Source of the DNA: Odontocerum albicorne
Taxonomy: Eukaryota; Arthropoda; Insecta; Trichoptera; Odontoceridae
DNA: 64,000 nt
Assembly (NCBI GenBank): GCA_949825065.1
Contig: OX463866.1
Coordinates: forward strand, 3,472,409 to 3,536,408
Reading direction: 5' to 3'
Shown: one piece after another, positions 31,303 through 41,859 of the stretch
How the letters are laid out: each line of letters opens with the position of its first letter
How positions within the stretch are numbered: position 1 is the stretch's first letter
Made by a program: the position numbers and the translations under genes
Notes under the pieces: model-generated
The model's input: the letters and a program-made list of their open reading frames with translations, nothing else
Database searches by the model: none
Told to the model about the DNA's origin: nothing

Positions 31303-31775
31303 TGTAGGGTACCCACGTCCCTAAAATATTGTCAACATGCAGGGTCAACGACCGATGAATCAACCTCTGGATATCTACAATTGTCACATACCAGAAACGT
31401 CAACACTGTTTACACGCAAATAATATTTACATCGCATTCCAAGGTAGAAAGAGAACATATCACGCCGTCTCGCCGTTTCGACAATAAATATCCTACCCAC
31501 TGTAGTATCCGCAGCGCTTGCGACCACCTCAGCACGCGCAGGAGTGAGATCGAGATATACCGCGGACGCAGTCACGCGTCCCGTTCTGAAATTCTATATA
31601 TACCTACTTATCGTTGAATAAAAAGCACTTGTTATTATTCGCTTGACCATTCATTTCTGTGTATTATTTACCGACTATTCACTCTCACTTTTATCGCATT
31701 CCTGAATCGACGTATTTTATTTTAAATACAAACAAATCAAGATCATCACGACGTACGACTAAAGCATACCGCTAC
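31303..31775 (+). mobile_element. Solo LTR, 473 bp, 5-bp target duplication
   Basis: Flanked by ACCGT at 31298-31302 and 31776-31780. Starts TGTAGGGTACCCACG, ends CATACCGCTAC. It carries a TATA-like TTCTATATATACC and AATAAAAAG near 31618, as expected of U3 and R. No internal retroelement domain is adjacent, so it is a recombined solo LTR or a similar insertion. It interrupts the Penelope-like 3' end. Confidence 0.7.
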
Positions 31776-31866
31776 ACCGTCATAAAAAAAGTGGAATAAA
31801 CAATGTTTGATAAAAATAAATTACAATGTCTTTAAACCTCCACAACGTTAATGCCTTAACTATAAA
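31776..31866 (+). mobile_element. Penelope-like 3' end, continuation
   Basis: AAAAAAAGTGGAATAAAC, AATGTTTGATAAAAATAAAT and CCACAACGTTAATGCCTTAA complete the copy that starts at 31023. Confidence 0.75.
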
Positions 31867-31867
31867 C

Positions 31868-32075
31868 AACAAAGTTTAGGCTGCCTCTTTTATGCACACC
31901 TAGCACTTCTGACTTGTATAATAGCTTAGTCATTCTTTCATCATTCATTCTCTCCACATGTTCAAACCATCTTAAAGCTCCTTTCTTCATCTTACTTAAA
32001 ACATATATTTTATCCTTGCATTCATTTCTTATGTCTTCATTCCACATTCTTTCAATTTGTCGTAAATGCTGCTCA
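31868..32075 (-). pseudogene. LINE R3 fragment, left of the TTAGG tract
   Basis: Antisense R3: about 60 open codons including KMKKGALRWFEHVERMNDER, with NECKDKI just before. The TTAGG tract follows. Confidence 0.7.
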
Positions 32076-32080
32076 ATTCA

Positions 32081-32218
32081 GGTTAGGTTAGAATAGGCTA
32101 GGTTAGGTTAGGTTAGATTACGCTAGGTTAGGTTAGGTTACGCTAGACTAGGTTAGGTTAGGTTAGATTACGCTAGGTTAGGTTAGGTTAGGTTAGGTTA
32201 AGTTAGGTTAGGTTAGGT
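32081..32218. repeat. Interstitial telomere-type (TTAGG)n tract
   Basis: About 27 five-base units of GGTTA, i.e. TTAGG, with variants (GATTACGCTA, GAATAGGCTA). TTAGG is the ancestral arthropod telomere repeat. The tract interrupts an R3 LINE copy, which resumes after 32219. Confidence 0.9.
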
Positions 32219-33175
32219 CCAAATCATCTTAAAGCTCCTTCATCTTCTTGTGACAAGTTCAAATTTCACTTCTTACATCAAAATGGGCACCAACACATTA
32301 TTACCCATTGTAATTCTTGCTACTGTTGATATTGTGCCGTTGTATATAACATTAAGTGTTCCGTTCACCTTGTCGCTGCTACCCTTCTTTCAACGTCCCT
32401 TTCAACTCCCCCATCACACGTAAACATACTTGCCTAGATAACACAACTCAACAACCTGCTCCAGTTTCTCTGAGTTAACCCATACTCTGTTTACCTTGTT
32501 CCCTGTCGCTACCTTTCTTCCAATGTCCCTTTCAACTCCCCCATCCCACATAAACATATTGTCCAGATAACAGAACACATCAACCTGCTCCAGTTTCTCT
32601 GAGTTAACCCATACTCTGTTTACCTTGTTCCCTGTCGCTACCTTTCTTCCAATGTCCCTTTCAACTCCCCCATCCCACATAAACATATTGTCCAGATAAC
32701 AGAACACATCAACCTGCTCCAGTTTCTCTAAGTTAACCCATACTCTGTTTACCTTGTTCCCTGCCGCTACCCTTCTTCCAATGTCCCTTTCAACTCCCCC
32801 ATCCCACATAAACATATTGTCCAGATAACAGAACACATCAACCTGCTCCAGTTTCTCTAAGTTAACCCATACTCTGTTTACCTTGTTCCCTGTCGCTACC
32901 CTTCTTCCAATGTCCCTTTCAACTCCTCCATCACACATGAACATATTGTCCAGATAACAGAACACATCAACCTGCTCCAGTTTCTCTAAGTTAACCCATA
33001 GTCTGTTTACCTTGTTCCCTGCCGCTACCCTTCTTCCAATGTCCCTTTCAACTCCTCCATCACACATGAACATATTGTCCAGATAACAGAACACATCAAC
33101 CTGCTCCAGTTTCTCTAAGTTAACCCATACATCGTACACATTCTTTATAACATTTATTTCTTTAAGGTTAACTGT
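32219..33175 (-). repeat. 129-bp tandem array inside the R3 reverse-transcriptase ORF
   Basis: Between about 32430 and 33130 a 129-bp (43-codon) unit is repeated about 5.5 times. Because 129 is a multiple of three, the minus strand is open for 241 codons: WVNLEKLEQVDVFCYLDNMF then DGGVERDIGRRVAAGNKVNR per unit. The unit corresponds to the R3 segment downstream of the polymerase active site (YLG...DGRVE.DI.RRV..GNKVN in intact LINEs). Not a functional protein in my view. Confidence 0.85.
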
Positions 33176-33179
33176 TATT

Positions 33180-33620
33180 TCTTGACAAATGTATTTTAAT
33201 TTTGGGTCAAATTAAAGCGTCAGGTTCGAGCTTCTATCCACTTCCCCATTTCCGGGGGTGGGATTCCCTCACCCTTAGCAAATCTGCTCGCAAGTGGTCT
33301 CCCAGATGACGGCCCAGATATCATAATAACTCGCGCTGCACTCCCTCCTCCCGGGACCCCACCGTGTCCTGGAATCATCCCTTCCGAATCCATAATATTG
33401 TTATCGAATCAATTATTTTGATTTTTTTCTATACTTAACTGCGAAATTTAATTTTACGAAGTAACCATTTGACTTTATAGAGAGATCAAAAACGTAAGTT
33501 ACGTTTATATTTTATATAATATATTTATTCAATATGTTATGCAGGCATTTTTCCAATCGAGATAGGCAAAAAGGAGAGTGTGTCAGACTTTCATATCGCT
33601 AGACACATATTTCGCCTCTT
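33180..33620. other. Non-coding DNA
   Basis: A C-rich stretch at 33210-33380, with CCTCCTCCCGGGACCCCACC, sits between AT-rich DNA. No gene recognised. Confidence 0.3.
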
Positions 33621-33625
33621 TTATA

Positions 33626-33775
33626 GGGTCTTTCAAATTGAACGGTTTTTTTAATTCAATGTTTTTAATCCTTAAATTAAACGCACAATTTGCTTTGATT
33701 TAAAAAAACTTTTTATTGGTCATTGAAGTATAATGTATGACACTTAAACACAAAAAAACAATGTCTCCAAAATAA
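33626..33775 (-). mobile_element. mariner M1, one terminus only
   Basis: GGGTCTTTCAAATTGAACGG after TA, then the subterminal region to AATGTATGACACTTAAACAC. It is cut off at about 33775. Confidence 0.8.
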
Positions 33776-33912
33776 GTACCCATCAAGTGCGATCTACACT
33801 AGAAGATTGACATATAATAGAACTCGTGATGAATATTTTTAAAACGATATATTTTGTATAAAGCTCGTGCTATATATGTTAAGTATTGTGTTCAAATGAG
33901 GTCTTAATGAGT

Positions 33913-34030
33913 ACAGTACCCGGCGGTAAGAAATACACATCGGGCTTAAACTCAAAACGTATGAATGACAGAGACGACGCTTTACTAAGCCGAAGTTAGC
34001 CGATTATGGCCGACAGTCTCTTTTCTAAGA
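33913..34030. mobile_element. Foldback element FB, internally deleted
   Basis: ACAGTACCCGGCGGTAAG with ATCGGGCTTAAAC from the left arm joins GACAGAGACGACGC, AAGCCGAAGTTAGCCGATTA from the right arm. Both arms are incomplete. Confidence 0.7.
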
Positions 34031-34171
34031 AATTTATCTTTGTACGTATGATTGGGTGATGATTTACAACAGCTTGTACGCAACAGCTGAAGTACAACAG
34101 CTTGTACACAATAAACAAATGAAGATACATGTATCATCCATCCACAAAAATAATACTCAATTACGAAAGAT

Positions 34172-34300
34172 GGCCTATTGCAGGGGTAGCCAACCTTTAG
34201 GGGTATGTGTCAAAACTGGTATTGGGCAAACGGTCGCGAGTCGTACGTGTATTTGTATTTTTAAATAAATTGGAGATCCAAGGTCCAACATTTTAATACA
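34172..34300. mobile_element. Possible hAT-type element end
   Basis: CAGGGGTAGCCAACCTTTAG resembles the start of hAT superfamily elements, which commonly begin CAGGGGT..CAACCTTT. No matching right end or 8-bp duplication was found. Confidence 0.4.
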
Positions 34301-34399
34301 CACTCTTGAATACCATACTTTTTTTGGTGCCTTCAATGAGACTAAGGCAGCAATTTCTTCAGTATTAATAAAATCTTCTTTTTTATCATGTGATCAACG

Positions 34400-34491
34400 C
34401 TAAGCGCTGAGATCTTCTGCTATGTCTTGAACTTTGCGTACCACCTCTTTCCATCCCTCCCGGTCCTGGGTCATGTTGTTGAATGCAGCGC
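34400..34491 (-). pseudogene. LINE R7 fragment interrupted by TTAA-1
   Basis: Minus strand encodes AFNNMTQDREGWKEVVRKVQ, the pre-zinc-finger region of R7 (compare MAQDHEGWRAV at 52465). The MITE at 34492 breaks it. Confidence 0.65.
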
Positions 34492-35095
34492 TTAACTCTT
34501 CCTGTCCTGTGATGTGTAACAAGTACACATTGCTTCTAAAAACTTTAATATCTCTATAAATATAATAAATACTGGGTTCAGATTTTAGGAATTCCTCCGT
34601 AATACATTTACGCATTGAATGAAAAAATAATATTAATAATAATAATTAGCACTTATCGGCCACATCAGAGATATTTTGTGAAAATCGGGAATAAATTCAC
34701 CGATACAATCAAACGTGTGCCAGTGTGTGACGTGGGTATATTCATTCTTAAAAAACCGCTATGGGTGAGGAAGCCACGCTATTCACGTCTCACTCTCACT
34801 CTACTTCGGTACCATATATGGAAACACAAGAAATAGAATCTCAGTTCGCTCGCTTCTCTCGCTTCAGTAGCTCGGGGGCTTTCGTTCGAGGTGGTCGCTT
34901 CGCCCGTTTTGTAAACGTCGGTCGATGTTTTTTTTCATGTTTTCAGCAATTAAATTTCAATTATTATCACTTTTGACTTCAAATTTAATGAATATTCTTA
35001 TTTTTTCTATTTTAAATTGCTCATTTTTACTTGTGTATTGAATACACAGCACCGGAACGCGCGGATTGTTTTTAGCACAGGAAGGGTAAGGTTAA
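34492..35095 (+). mobile_element. TTAA-1 MITE, copy 4
   Basis: 604 bp, TTAA both ends. CTCTTCCTGTCCTGTGATGT at the left, AGCACAGGAAGGGTAAGG at the right. Confidence 0.85.
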
Positions 35096-35334
35096 AGAGG
35101 GTCCTGTTAAATCATTCATTAGATCTATCCATCTCAAAGGACACCTTCCTTCAACTGTCACTGTGATCACTAACTTCTCTAGACTTTCGACATATTTTTC
35201 AAACAACATATGCTCAAAGTATGTTATGATTCTTTTTTTACATTTTATCAAGTCTTTTTTGGTCATCTCCAATTATTGGATGATACCTAAATAAATAAAT
35301 ATTTGATAATTATTATACATTTTGGAAACCTATC

Positions 35335-35425
35335 ACATGTAAAAACCTATCACATGTAAAAACCTATCACATGTAAAAACCTATCACATGTAAAAACCTA
35401 TCACATGTAAAAACCTATCACATGT
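35335..35425. repeat. 17-bp tandem repeat, about 5.5 copies
   Basis: Unit AACCTATCACATGTAAA, nearly identical copies. It runs directly into the left arm of the FB copy. Confidence 0.9.
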
Positions 35426-36245
35426 AAGTAATACAAATCGGGTTAAACTCTTACAGGCTTAGTGGTCCACGTTAAGTACCACCTTTTTTTGACGCTGTAC
35501 TGCACAGTGGTATACGCAATGTACCACTTATTAAACCTCTTTCTATTGCTGCTAGAACGCTCAGATTATGTGCCACTTCGTATAATATAATACTTATGAC
35601 TCATATCCGCACAGCTGCAGGTCTGGTCCTGTTCAAATTCATTTAGCTTCTAATATTATTGACAGTTAGTGTTTCTTGGTGTGCCGACTTGTGCGTATAA
35701 AAGAAAACGTTACATATTTGTATTAAATTTTAATAAAAAATAGTTGTGTTGTGATAAAATTGACTTCAGTAATTGTGGTAAATTTATATTAAGGTTAAAA
35801 ATTAACTTTACTTAGATGTATTTCGGCATTATTTGGTGGTACATTAGAAGTACCAGTGGAAATATGGACTAGTGGTACATAAGTTGTACCACCTCACCAG
35901 GAGTTATTTGACCTACCGAGGAAGTGGAAATATGTTAATTCAGCATTTGTACGTATCATTTTTCAAACACATTAAAAAAAATTATGAGAAACTTGACTTT
36001 ATTTTTTGTGCAGCCTGAGTAAAAATAAGTAAAGTTTACCTGTGCCTGTAAGGGTTAAGAAAGAGACTATTGGCCATAATTGGCTAACTTCGGCTTTGTA
36101 GAGCGTCAGTCTCTGTCCCTATAGAATGCTTGACGACTGACAAATCGCGACGGAACACTTGTATGAGTGACAGAGACGACGCTCTACAAAGCCGAAGTTA
36201 GCCGATTATGGCCGACAAATCTCTTTCTTAAGCCCGATGTGTATT
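35426..36245. mobile_element. Foldback element FB carrying a TTAA-3 insertion
   Basis: Left arm GTAAGTAATACAAATCGGG is cut at its internal TTAA and resumes GAAAGAGACTATTGGCC at 36059. The right arm runs to ATGTGTATTACTTA at 36245. Removing the insert restores the CGGGCTTAAGAAAGAG seen in other copies. Confidence 0.8.
35443..36058. mobile_element. TTAA-3 MITE, about 608 bp
   Basis: Between TTAA at 35443 and 36055. Ends ACTCTTACAGGC and, from the right, ACCCTTACAGGC. The interior repeats GTGGTAC/GTACCAC motifs many times. No ORF. piggyBac-type target. Confidence 0.8.
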
Positions 36246-36299
36246 ACTTATGTATGTTACTGTATGTTATGTTTATTTTTTTATTTTTATCTACACATA

Positions 36300-36862
36300 T
36301 ATGGTATTACACCCTCTTATCACGCGGAAAATTTTCAGCGTCTTTCCAATCATGGATTAGCGCTACGCTCAAACAGAGATTGTTTATTGGCCTTTCCAGT
36401 TCACCGCTCCTCTTTCTTTACGTCGTCCTTTACTGTCCATGCAGTGAGACTCTGGAATCAGTTACAAACCAATATAAGACTCGCTCCGTCCTTGGCATGC
36501 TTTAAGAAGCGACTGAAAAAACTCTTAATTTCTATTCAGTAAAATAACGTGTTTCATTCCTGATTTTTATTTTCCTTTCCTCTCCACCATCCCTTTCTTT
36601 CCTTTTGATTGATGATGTCTCACTTAATATGAAAAACAATGTTCAGATGATTGTCTGTCTTTGTGGGGTTCGTGGGCATGTTCTCACGTATATGTTTATG
36701 GATTTCGTGAGGATGGATAGTCATTTGAATGATTTATGCGACCACGTAACTTGCTTTATTTACTTTTGTCTGATTGGTTGGAAGAGATTGCCGCCTGGCA
36801 ATAAGCCCGCCAGATTGTATTGCAATAAAAGTGTTAAATAAAAAAATAAATAAAATAAATAA
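36300..36862 (+). mobile_element. CR1-like LINE A, 3' end
   Basis: ORF end AVRLWNQLQTNIRL, KKRLKKLLISIQ, 3' UTR, hairpin TTGCCGCCTGGCAA near 36790, and an AAATAAATA-type tail at 36835-36862. The last 101 codons are open. Confidence 0.85.
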
Positions 36863-36869
36863 ATGGTAT

Positions 36870-37410
36870 ATAAAGTGTAGTATTGGTGAAGATTGAATAT
36901 GAATCAGAATTTCATGAGTAAATTGTATGAGAGATGCGAAAAGAAAGATATGCAAGAGAATTAATATTGCTTAATCCAAAGTAATGGTGAAAAAATATTA
37001 AAGAAGTTAATGCAATATATGGGTGAAAATTAAAGATTTCCACTAATTGAGGAATTCCCAGATGATGGAAGAGTTAAGAGGGATATCAAACGGTGTGTAG
37101 CGTTAGGAAACAAAGGCAATGGGGCACTAAAATATATATACTCAAACCGGACAGTATCAAAATCTGCTAAGATGATAGTCCACATTAATATTTTGGTGGC
37201 AACTTTGATCCGTGGGATTGAAACGTGGGCGTGGAAAAAGACTTAAAGGAGTCGAATGAATGTTGTAAAGATTCGTGCATTGAGAAGAATTCATGGGATG
37301 ACAATGTATGACAGAATACTCAACGTAGTGACAAGATAAATGTGAACTTAAGATTGATGTGTTATATAAGTATGATAAAGAATTACACTTGTGTATAAAA
37401 CGGACATCAC
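36870..37410 (+). pseudogene. LINE R3, C-terminal fragment
   Basis: Plus-strand R3 with RCVALGNKGNGALKYI, ILVATLIRGIETWAWKKT and IRALRRIHGMTMYDRI, in broken frames. It includes the regions that gave rise to both the 129-bp and the 107/186-bp arrays, so it is the best single-copy guide to them. Confidence 0.75.
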
Positions 37411-37654
37411 ACACTTAAGTATATGAAAAAAGCCCTTCTGGCACTGGTCGCAGGAAACAGGTAGATTTTGTGTATGAAAGGAAAAGTTATTTCCCGTTTT
37501 GTGGTCTTCTGTACAATTCATATTTTTAAGTATGTCATTATATACTGGTATTAAATATGTATAAAGCATGCAATATTGGCGCTAGTACGAATACCTTCTG
37601 ACCTCAAGTTAATTTATTTATTTTAAATGGCAAATAAATAATATATGTACGAGT

Positions 37655-38265
37655 ATATATAATATTGAAAAAACATAGGACATTACAAAGATAGGACATT
37701 ACATAGATAGGGCATTACAAAGATAGGACATTACAAATATAGGGCATTACAAAGATAGGACATTACAAAGATAGGACATTACAAAGATAGGACATTACAA
37801 AGATATGACATTACAAAGATAGGGCATTACAAAGATAGGACATTACAAAGATAGGACATTACAAAGATAGGACATTACAAAGATAGGACATTACAAAGAT
37901 AGGACATTACAAAGATAGGACATTACAAAGATAGGACATTACAAAGATAGGACATTACAAATATTGGACATAACAAAAATAGGACATTACAAAAAAATAG
38001 GACATTGCAAAGATAGGACATTACAAAGATAGGACATTACAAATATTGGAAATTACAAAGATAGGACATTACAAAGCTAGGACATTACAGAGATAGGACA
38101 TTACAAAGATACGACATTACAAAAATAGGATGTTGCAAAAATAGGACATTACAAAAATAGAACATTACAAAAATAGGACATTACAAATATTGGGTATTAC
38201 ATAAATAGGACATTACAAAAATAGGACATTAAAAAAATAGGACATTACAAAATAAGTCATTTCAA
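37655..38265. repeat. 16-bp minisatellite, about 37 copies
   Basis: Unit AAAGATAGGACATTAC with AAAAATAGG and AAATATTGG variants, more diverged toward the right end. Confidence 0.95.
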
Positions 38266-38344
38266 GTAGAAATTCTCAAATTATATAAATCAGTAATAAA
38301 AATGATAAAAGGACAATTTATTTAGCGTCGTTTAACAAACTACT

Positions 38345-38690
38345 CAAAGGTTCTACGATTCGGGACTTGAACCCACTAAGTCAGTGCATCGAGATGAACA
38401 TCTGGCAAGCACATATATCCCAAAAATCTCTCTGCTGCTCGCCGAGGTCGTTCAATGCCTCCCCCAGCCGCCAGTCTCCAGCCCGATTTTTTAACTTTAA
38501 AATGTGTATATCGGTGCCAGTTCGAACAGAATTCAGTCTTGTTTGTGTTCCCCTGATGATGAAGTGAAAGCCTTGAAACCGGTAGGGTTATACCGTTACA
38601 AAAAGTGGAATAAACAGTGTTTGATTAAACAAATAACAATGTCTTTAAACCTTCACCACGTTAATGCCTTAACTATAATAATATTTTCAA
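38345..38690 (+). mobile_element. Penelope-like element, 3' end
   Basis: Continues from SVHR..EHLA-type coding debris, through TTCGAACAGAATTCAGTCTT, the hammerhead-like motif and TTATACCGTTACAAAAAGTG, to CACGTTAATGCCTTAACTAT. Uninterrupted copy of the 3' region; used as the layout reference. Confidence 0.75.
38548..38587 (+). ncRNA. Hammerhead-ribozyme-like motif, core intact
   Basis: CCC, CTGATGA (38553-38559), stem II AAG/CTT around a short loop, GAAA (38575-38578), ACCGGT as minimal stem III, GUA then GGG. Predicted cleavage is after 38584. Stem I is weak (GGG/CCC plus an internal loop). Confidence 0.6.
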
Positions 38691-38769
38691 ATTATCTCAG
38701 TCTCAAACAACAACAGTCGAATCTCGTCACACCGGATCCTACATAAAATCTTCGCCACATATATATATT

Positions 38770-38960
38770 TTTTTCATTTCAAGATATCCGCACCCAGCCC
38801 AAGGGTGGTTTAGCCCTCATACATATATTCATGAAAAGGAGGCGCCACCCCGGGACCCGCCCCCTGCGCGCGCAACCACGCCCCCTACAGCCCCGCGATA
38901 TAGCGCCGTATAGCACGAGCTATGTGTTATTCATGACGCGAATGGAAAAATATAAATATT
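38770..38960. other. GC-rich single-copy patch in the intron
   Basis: GGAGGCGCCACCCCGGGACC, CCGCCCCCTGCGCGCGC and CCACGCCCCCTACAGCCCCG form a compact block with several CACCC/GC boxes, in AT-rich surroundings. It matches no repeat here. A possible enhancer. Confidence 0.35.
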
Positions 38961-39149
38961 TATTACGAAACAAAAAAAAGAGTTGTAAAAGAATGAAATT
39001 TTTTTGAAATGTTGAGGAAGACTAAACGTGCATCAAAAAACTTGGACATTTTTTTACGCACATATATATCATCACGCCGTTTCTCTTGCGGGGAGGGGTA
39101 AACAGAGAAAAAAGATCTTTCTATTAAAACACGCAATTTTCGCTTTTCA

Positions 39150-40140
39150 CATTTATTTATTTAACACTTTTATTGCAAATACAATCTGGCAAGCTTATTG
39201 CCAGGCGGCAATCTCTTCCAGACAACCAGACAAAACTAAAAGAAGCAAGTTACATGGTCACATAAATCATTCAAATGACTATCCATCCCCATGAAATCCA
39301 TAAACATATACGTGAGCATATGCCCACGAACCCCACAAAGACGGACAATCATCCGAACATTATTTTTCATATAAAGTGAGATATCATCAATCAAATGGAA
39401 AGGAAGGGATGGTGGAGAGGAAAGGAAAAGAAAAATCAGGAATGAAATACGTTATTTTACTGACTAGAAATTAAGAGTTTTTTTAGTCGCTTCTTAAAGC
39501 ATGCCAAGGACGGGGCGAGTCTTATATTGGTTTGTAACTGATTCCAGAGTCTCACTGCATGGACAGTAAAGGACGACGTAAAAAAAAAGGATCGGTGAGC
39601 TGGAAAGGCCAATAGACAATCTCTGTTTGAGCGTAGCGCTAATCCATGATTGGAAAGACGCTGAAAATTTTCGGCGAGTTAAGAGGGGGTGGCGGGATAG
39701 TTAAGGTATCTCGCCGTTTCGCCAATAAATATTCTACCCACTATATTATTCGCAACGTCTGCGACCACCTCTGCACGCACAGGAGTGAGATAAAAATATA
39801 TTGCGGACGCATTCACGCGCCCCGTTCTGAATATGTATATATACCTACTTATCGATAAATAAAGGATCACTTATTATTATTCACTTGACCATTCATTGCT
39901 GTTTACTATTCATTGATTGTCCACTCTCACTTTTCGCATTCCTAATCGACGTATTTTATTTTAAATACCGAACAATCATAATCATCACGACGTACCAGTA
40001 AAGCGTCCCGCTAAAATATTATACAATAGAGACAGTATGTGAATTTGGCGTCTATTTCTAACATTCAACCAGTTCAATGCCTTCTGGTATGAAGTTATAC
40101 AATATGATCGTACTTTCGTAGGTTGATTCACATTCATTCA
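39150..40140 (-). mobile_element. CR1-like LINE A, 3' end, split by LTR piece
   Basis: Antisense tail hairpin near 39190, 3' UTR and ORF end, to GGATAGTTAAGG at 39716. It then resumes ATATTATACAATAGAGACAG at 40015 and reaches the NWLN region by 40135. Removing the insert restores GTTAAGGATATTATAC as in other copies. Confidence 0.85.
39717..40014 (+). mobile_element. LTR fragment, 5'-truncated
   Basis: TCTCGCCGTTTCGCC through CGTACCAGTAAAG and CGTCCCGCTA matches the right two thirds of the solo LTR at 31303-31775. The left third is missing at an exact insertion junction. Confidence 0.65.
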
Positions 40141-40212
40141 TCCCGTCATGCATAATATTGTATCAATCATACTTCTCACTTTACCTCTTAACATTTTTTG
40201 AGACAATGTCTA

Positions 40213-40447
40213 CCACACGGCCTCCGTAGCTAAGTTGGTAAGACCCGTGACTTACGACCCAAAGGTTACGAGTTTGACTCCTGTTTGAACCCATTTTTTT
40301 TTCTTGAAAGGTTTCTTGTCGAGATTCAACTAAAGCCCTGTTTTAACGTCTTTCTAGTTGACTGGAAGAAATTACCACAGGTTGTGCTGTATACAACGAA
40401 AATTACCACAGGTTGTGCTGTATACAACGAAAGTGTGATAAATAAAA
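40213..40447 (+). repeat. SINE-A with a 33-bp tail duplication
   Basis: Head GGCCTCCGTAGCTAAGTTGG and TTACGAGTTTGACTCCTGTT, the body, then the AAATTACCACAGGTTGTGCT, GTATACAACG tail twice in tandem (about 40368-40432). Confidence 0.75.
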
Positions 40448-40489
40448 TGATATCGATACGCGCGTTGTATTCGAATAATTAACTCTTAC

Positions 40490-40725
40490 ATATATATCAT
40501 TTCCCTGTCACGTTAGGCTGAGAGGACAGAGTGCCAGACTTTCTTATCTCGACACGCATCTCTAACCTCCCCTATATCCATGCACTTTCTACGATTCTCT
40601 GACTACATTTCCGTCCTTCAAAATATCATTCACTTGATCAAATCATACTTTCCTTGGTCTTCCTCTCATACATCTTCCATTCATATTTGCGATATGTGTT
40701 TGACCACTTTCGTTTATCTGTTCTT
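40490..40725 (-). pseudogene. LINE R3 terminal fragment
   Basis: Antisense R3 3' region: CTGAGAGGACAGAGTGCCAG, AAATATCATTCACTTGATC and CTTGGTCTTCCTCTCATAC. Confidence 0.6.
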
Positions 40726-40849
40726 AAAAAAACTTAGGGTGTTTTTTTAATCATCCGGAAAAAATATTCAAACTAAACAAACATGATTTTGGTGACATGA
40801 GCGCGACTGATGGGACAACCTGTACATACAAACATACCATCACGTCGTT

Positions 40850-41700
40850 CGTCTGATAGTTCACGCTGTTTGCCTGATAGGTCACACCGTTTGCCTGATA
40901 TATCACGCCATTTCGTTTTCAAGAGTGTGGGCTGAAAAACATCTGGTGTCCCCGTGGATAGGTTCGCCCTATATTGTTGGGGTGTATCCTGGCCGAGGGG
41001 ATGCTATTAGATGAGTCCAGACCTTTAGATAGCTTCTGTATTTAATGTATTATCTGCAATTTATGTGTTTTAGAAGTGTTATTTAAATATAATCTGTACA
41101 TACTATGTTGCTATCAATAAACCTATTATTTATTTATTTATTTCCCTGATACGTCAAGCCGTTGGCCTGATAGGTCACCCCGTTTGCCTGATAGTTCACG
41201 CCGTATCAGTGATACGTCTAGCCGTTTGCCTGATACGTCAAGCCGTTGCCGATACGTCAAGCCGTTGGCCTGATAGTTCCCGCCATTTTCCTGATACGCC
41301 AAGCCGTTTGCCTCATAGGTCACACCGTTTTCCTGACAGGTCACACCGTTTCCCTGATACGTCACACCTTTTGTCTGATACGTCAGGCCGTTTGCCTGAT
41401 TGTTCACGCTGTTTGCTGATAGGTCTCGCCGTACGCCTGATACGTCAAGCCTTTAACCTGATAAGTCACTTCGTTTGCCTGGTAGTTCACGCTGTTTGCC
41501 TGATAGTTCCCGGTTTTTCCCTGATACGTCAAGCCATTGGCCTGATAAATTACGTCGTTTGCCTGATAGTTCACGCTGTTTGCCTGATATGTCTCGCCAT
41601 TCGCCTGATACGTCAAGCCGTTGGCCTGATAGGTCACCCCGTTTGCCTGATAGTTCCCATCTTTTGCCTGATACATCACGCCGTTTGCTTGGAAGAATGT
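40850..41700. repeat. 21-bp minisatellite, open in both strands, split by a LINE end
   Basis: Unit TGATAGGTCACACCGTTTGCC, about 30 copies, more uniform at the left and right edges. Since 21 is a multiple of three, frames stay open: the minus strand repeats YQANGVT. 40850-40915 and 41144-41700 flank the tail N insertion. I see no sign that it is a gene. Confidence 0.9.
40916..41143 (+). mobile_element. LINE tail N, copy 2, inserted in minisatellite
   Basis: GTGTGGGCTGAAAAAC, GGTGTCCCCGTGGATAGG, GGGGATGCTATTAGATGA and GTTGCTATCAATAAACC, with TTATTTATTTATTT at the end. Nearly the same start point as the copy at 29191. Confidence 0.75.
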
Positions 41701-41859
41701 GTCAAAGGCATTGTGCGATAAAAAAGTCAAACGTGACATTATAGACAGATCACGTTAAAATAATTAATAAAACATGGATTCCCCGTACACTAATATTTCA
41801 TCATCAGCATATCATGTAACTCATGGCTGAGTAACGTGACTCCCATGACAGCCCTTGGG

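Noticed and set aside
41138..41744. ORFs of 89 to 170 codons on both strands, including YQANGVT repeats
   Set aside because: A 21-bp tandem unit keeps several frames open at once, which is expected without selection.
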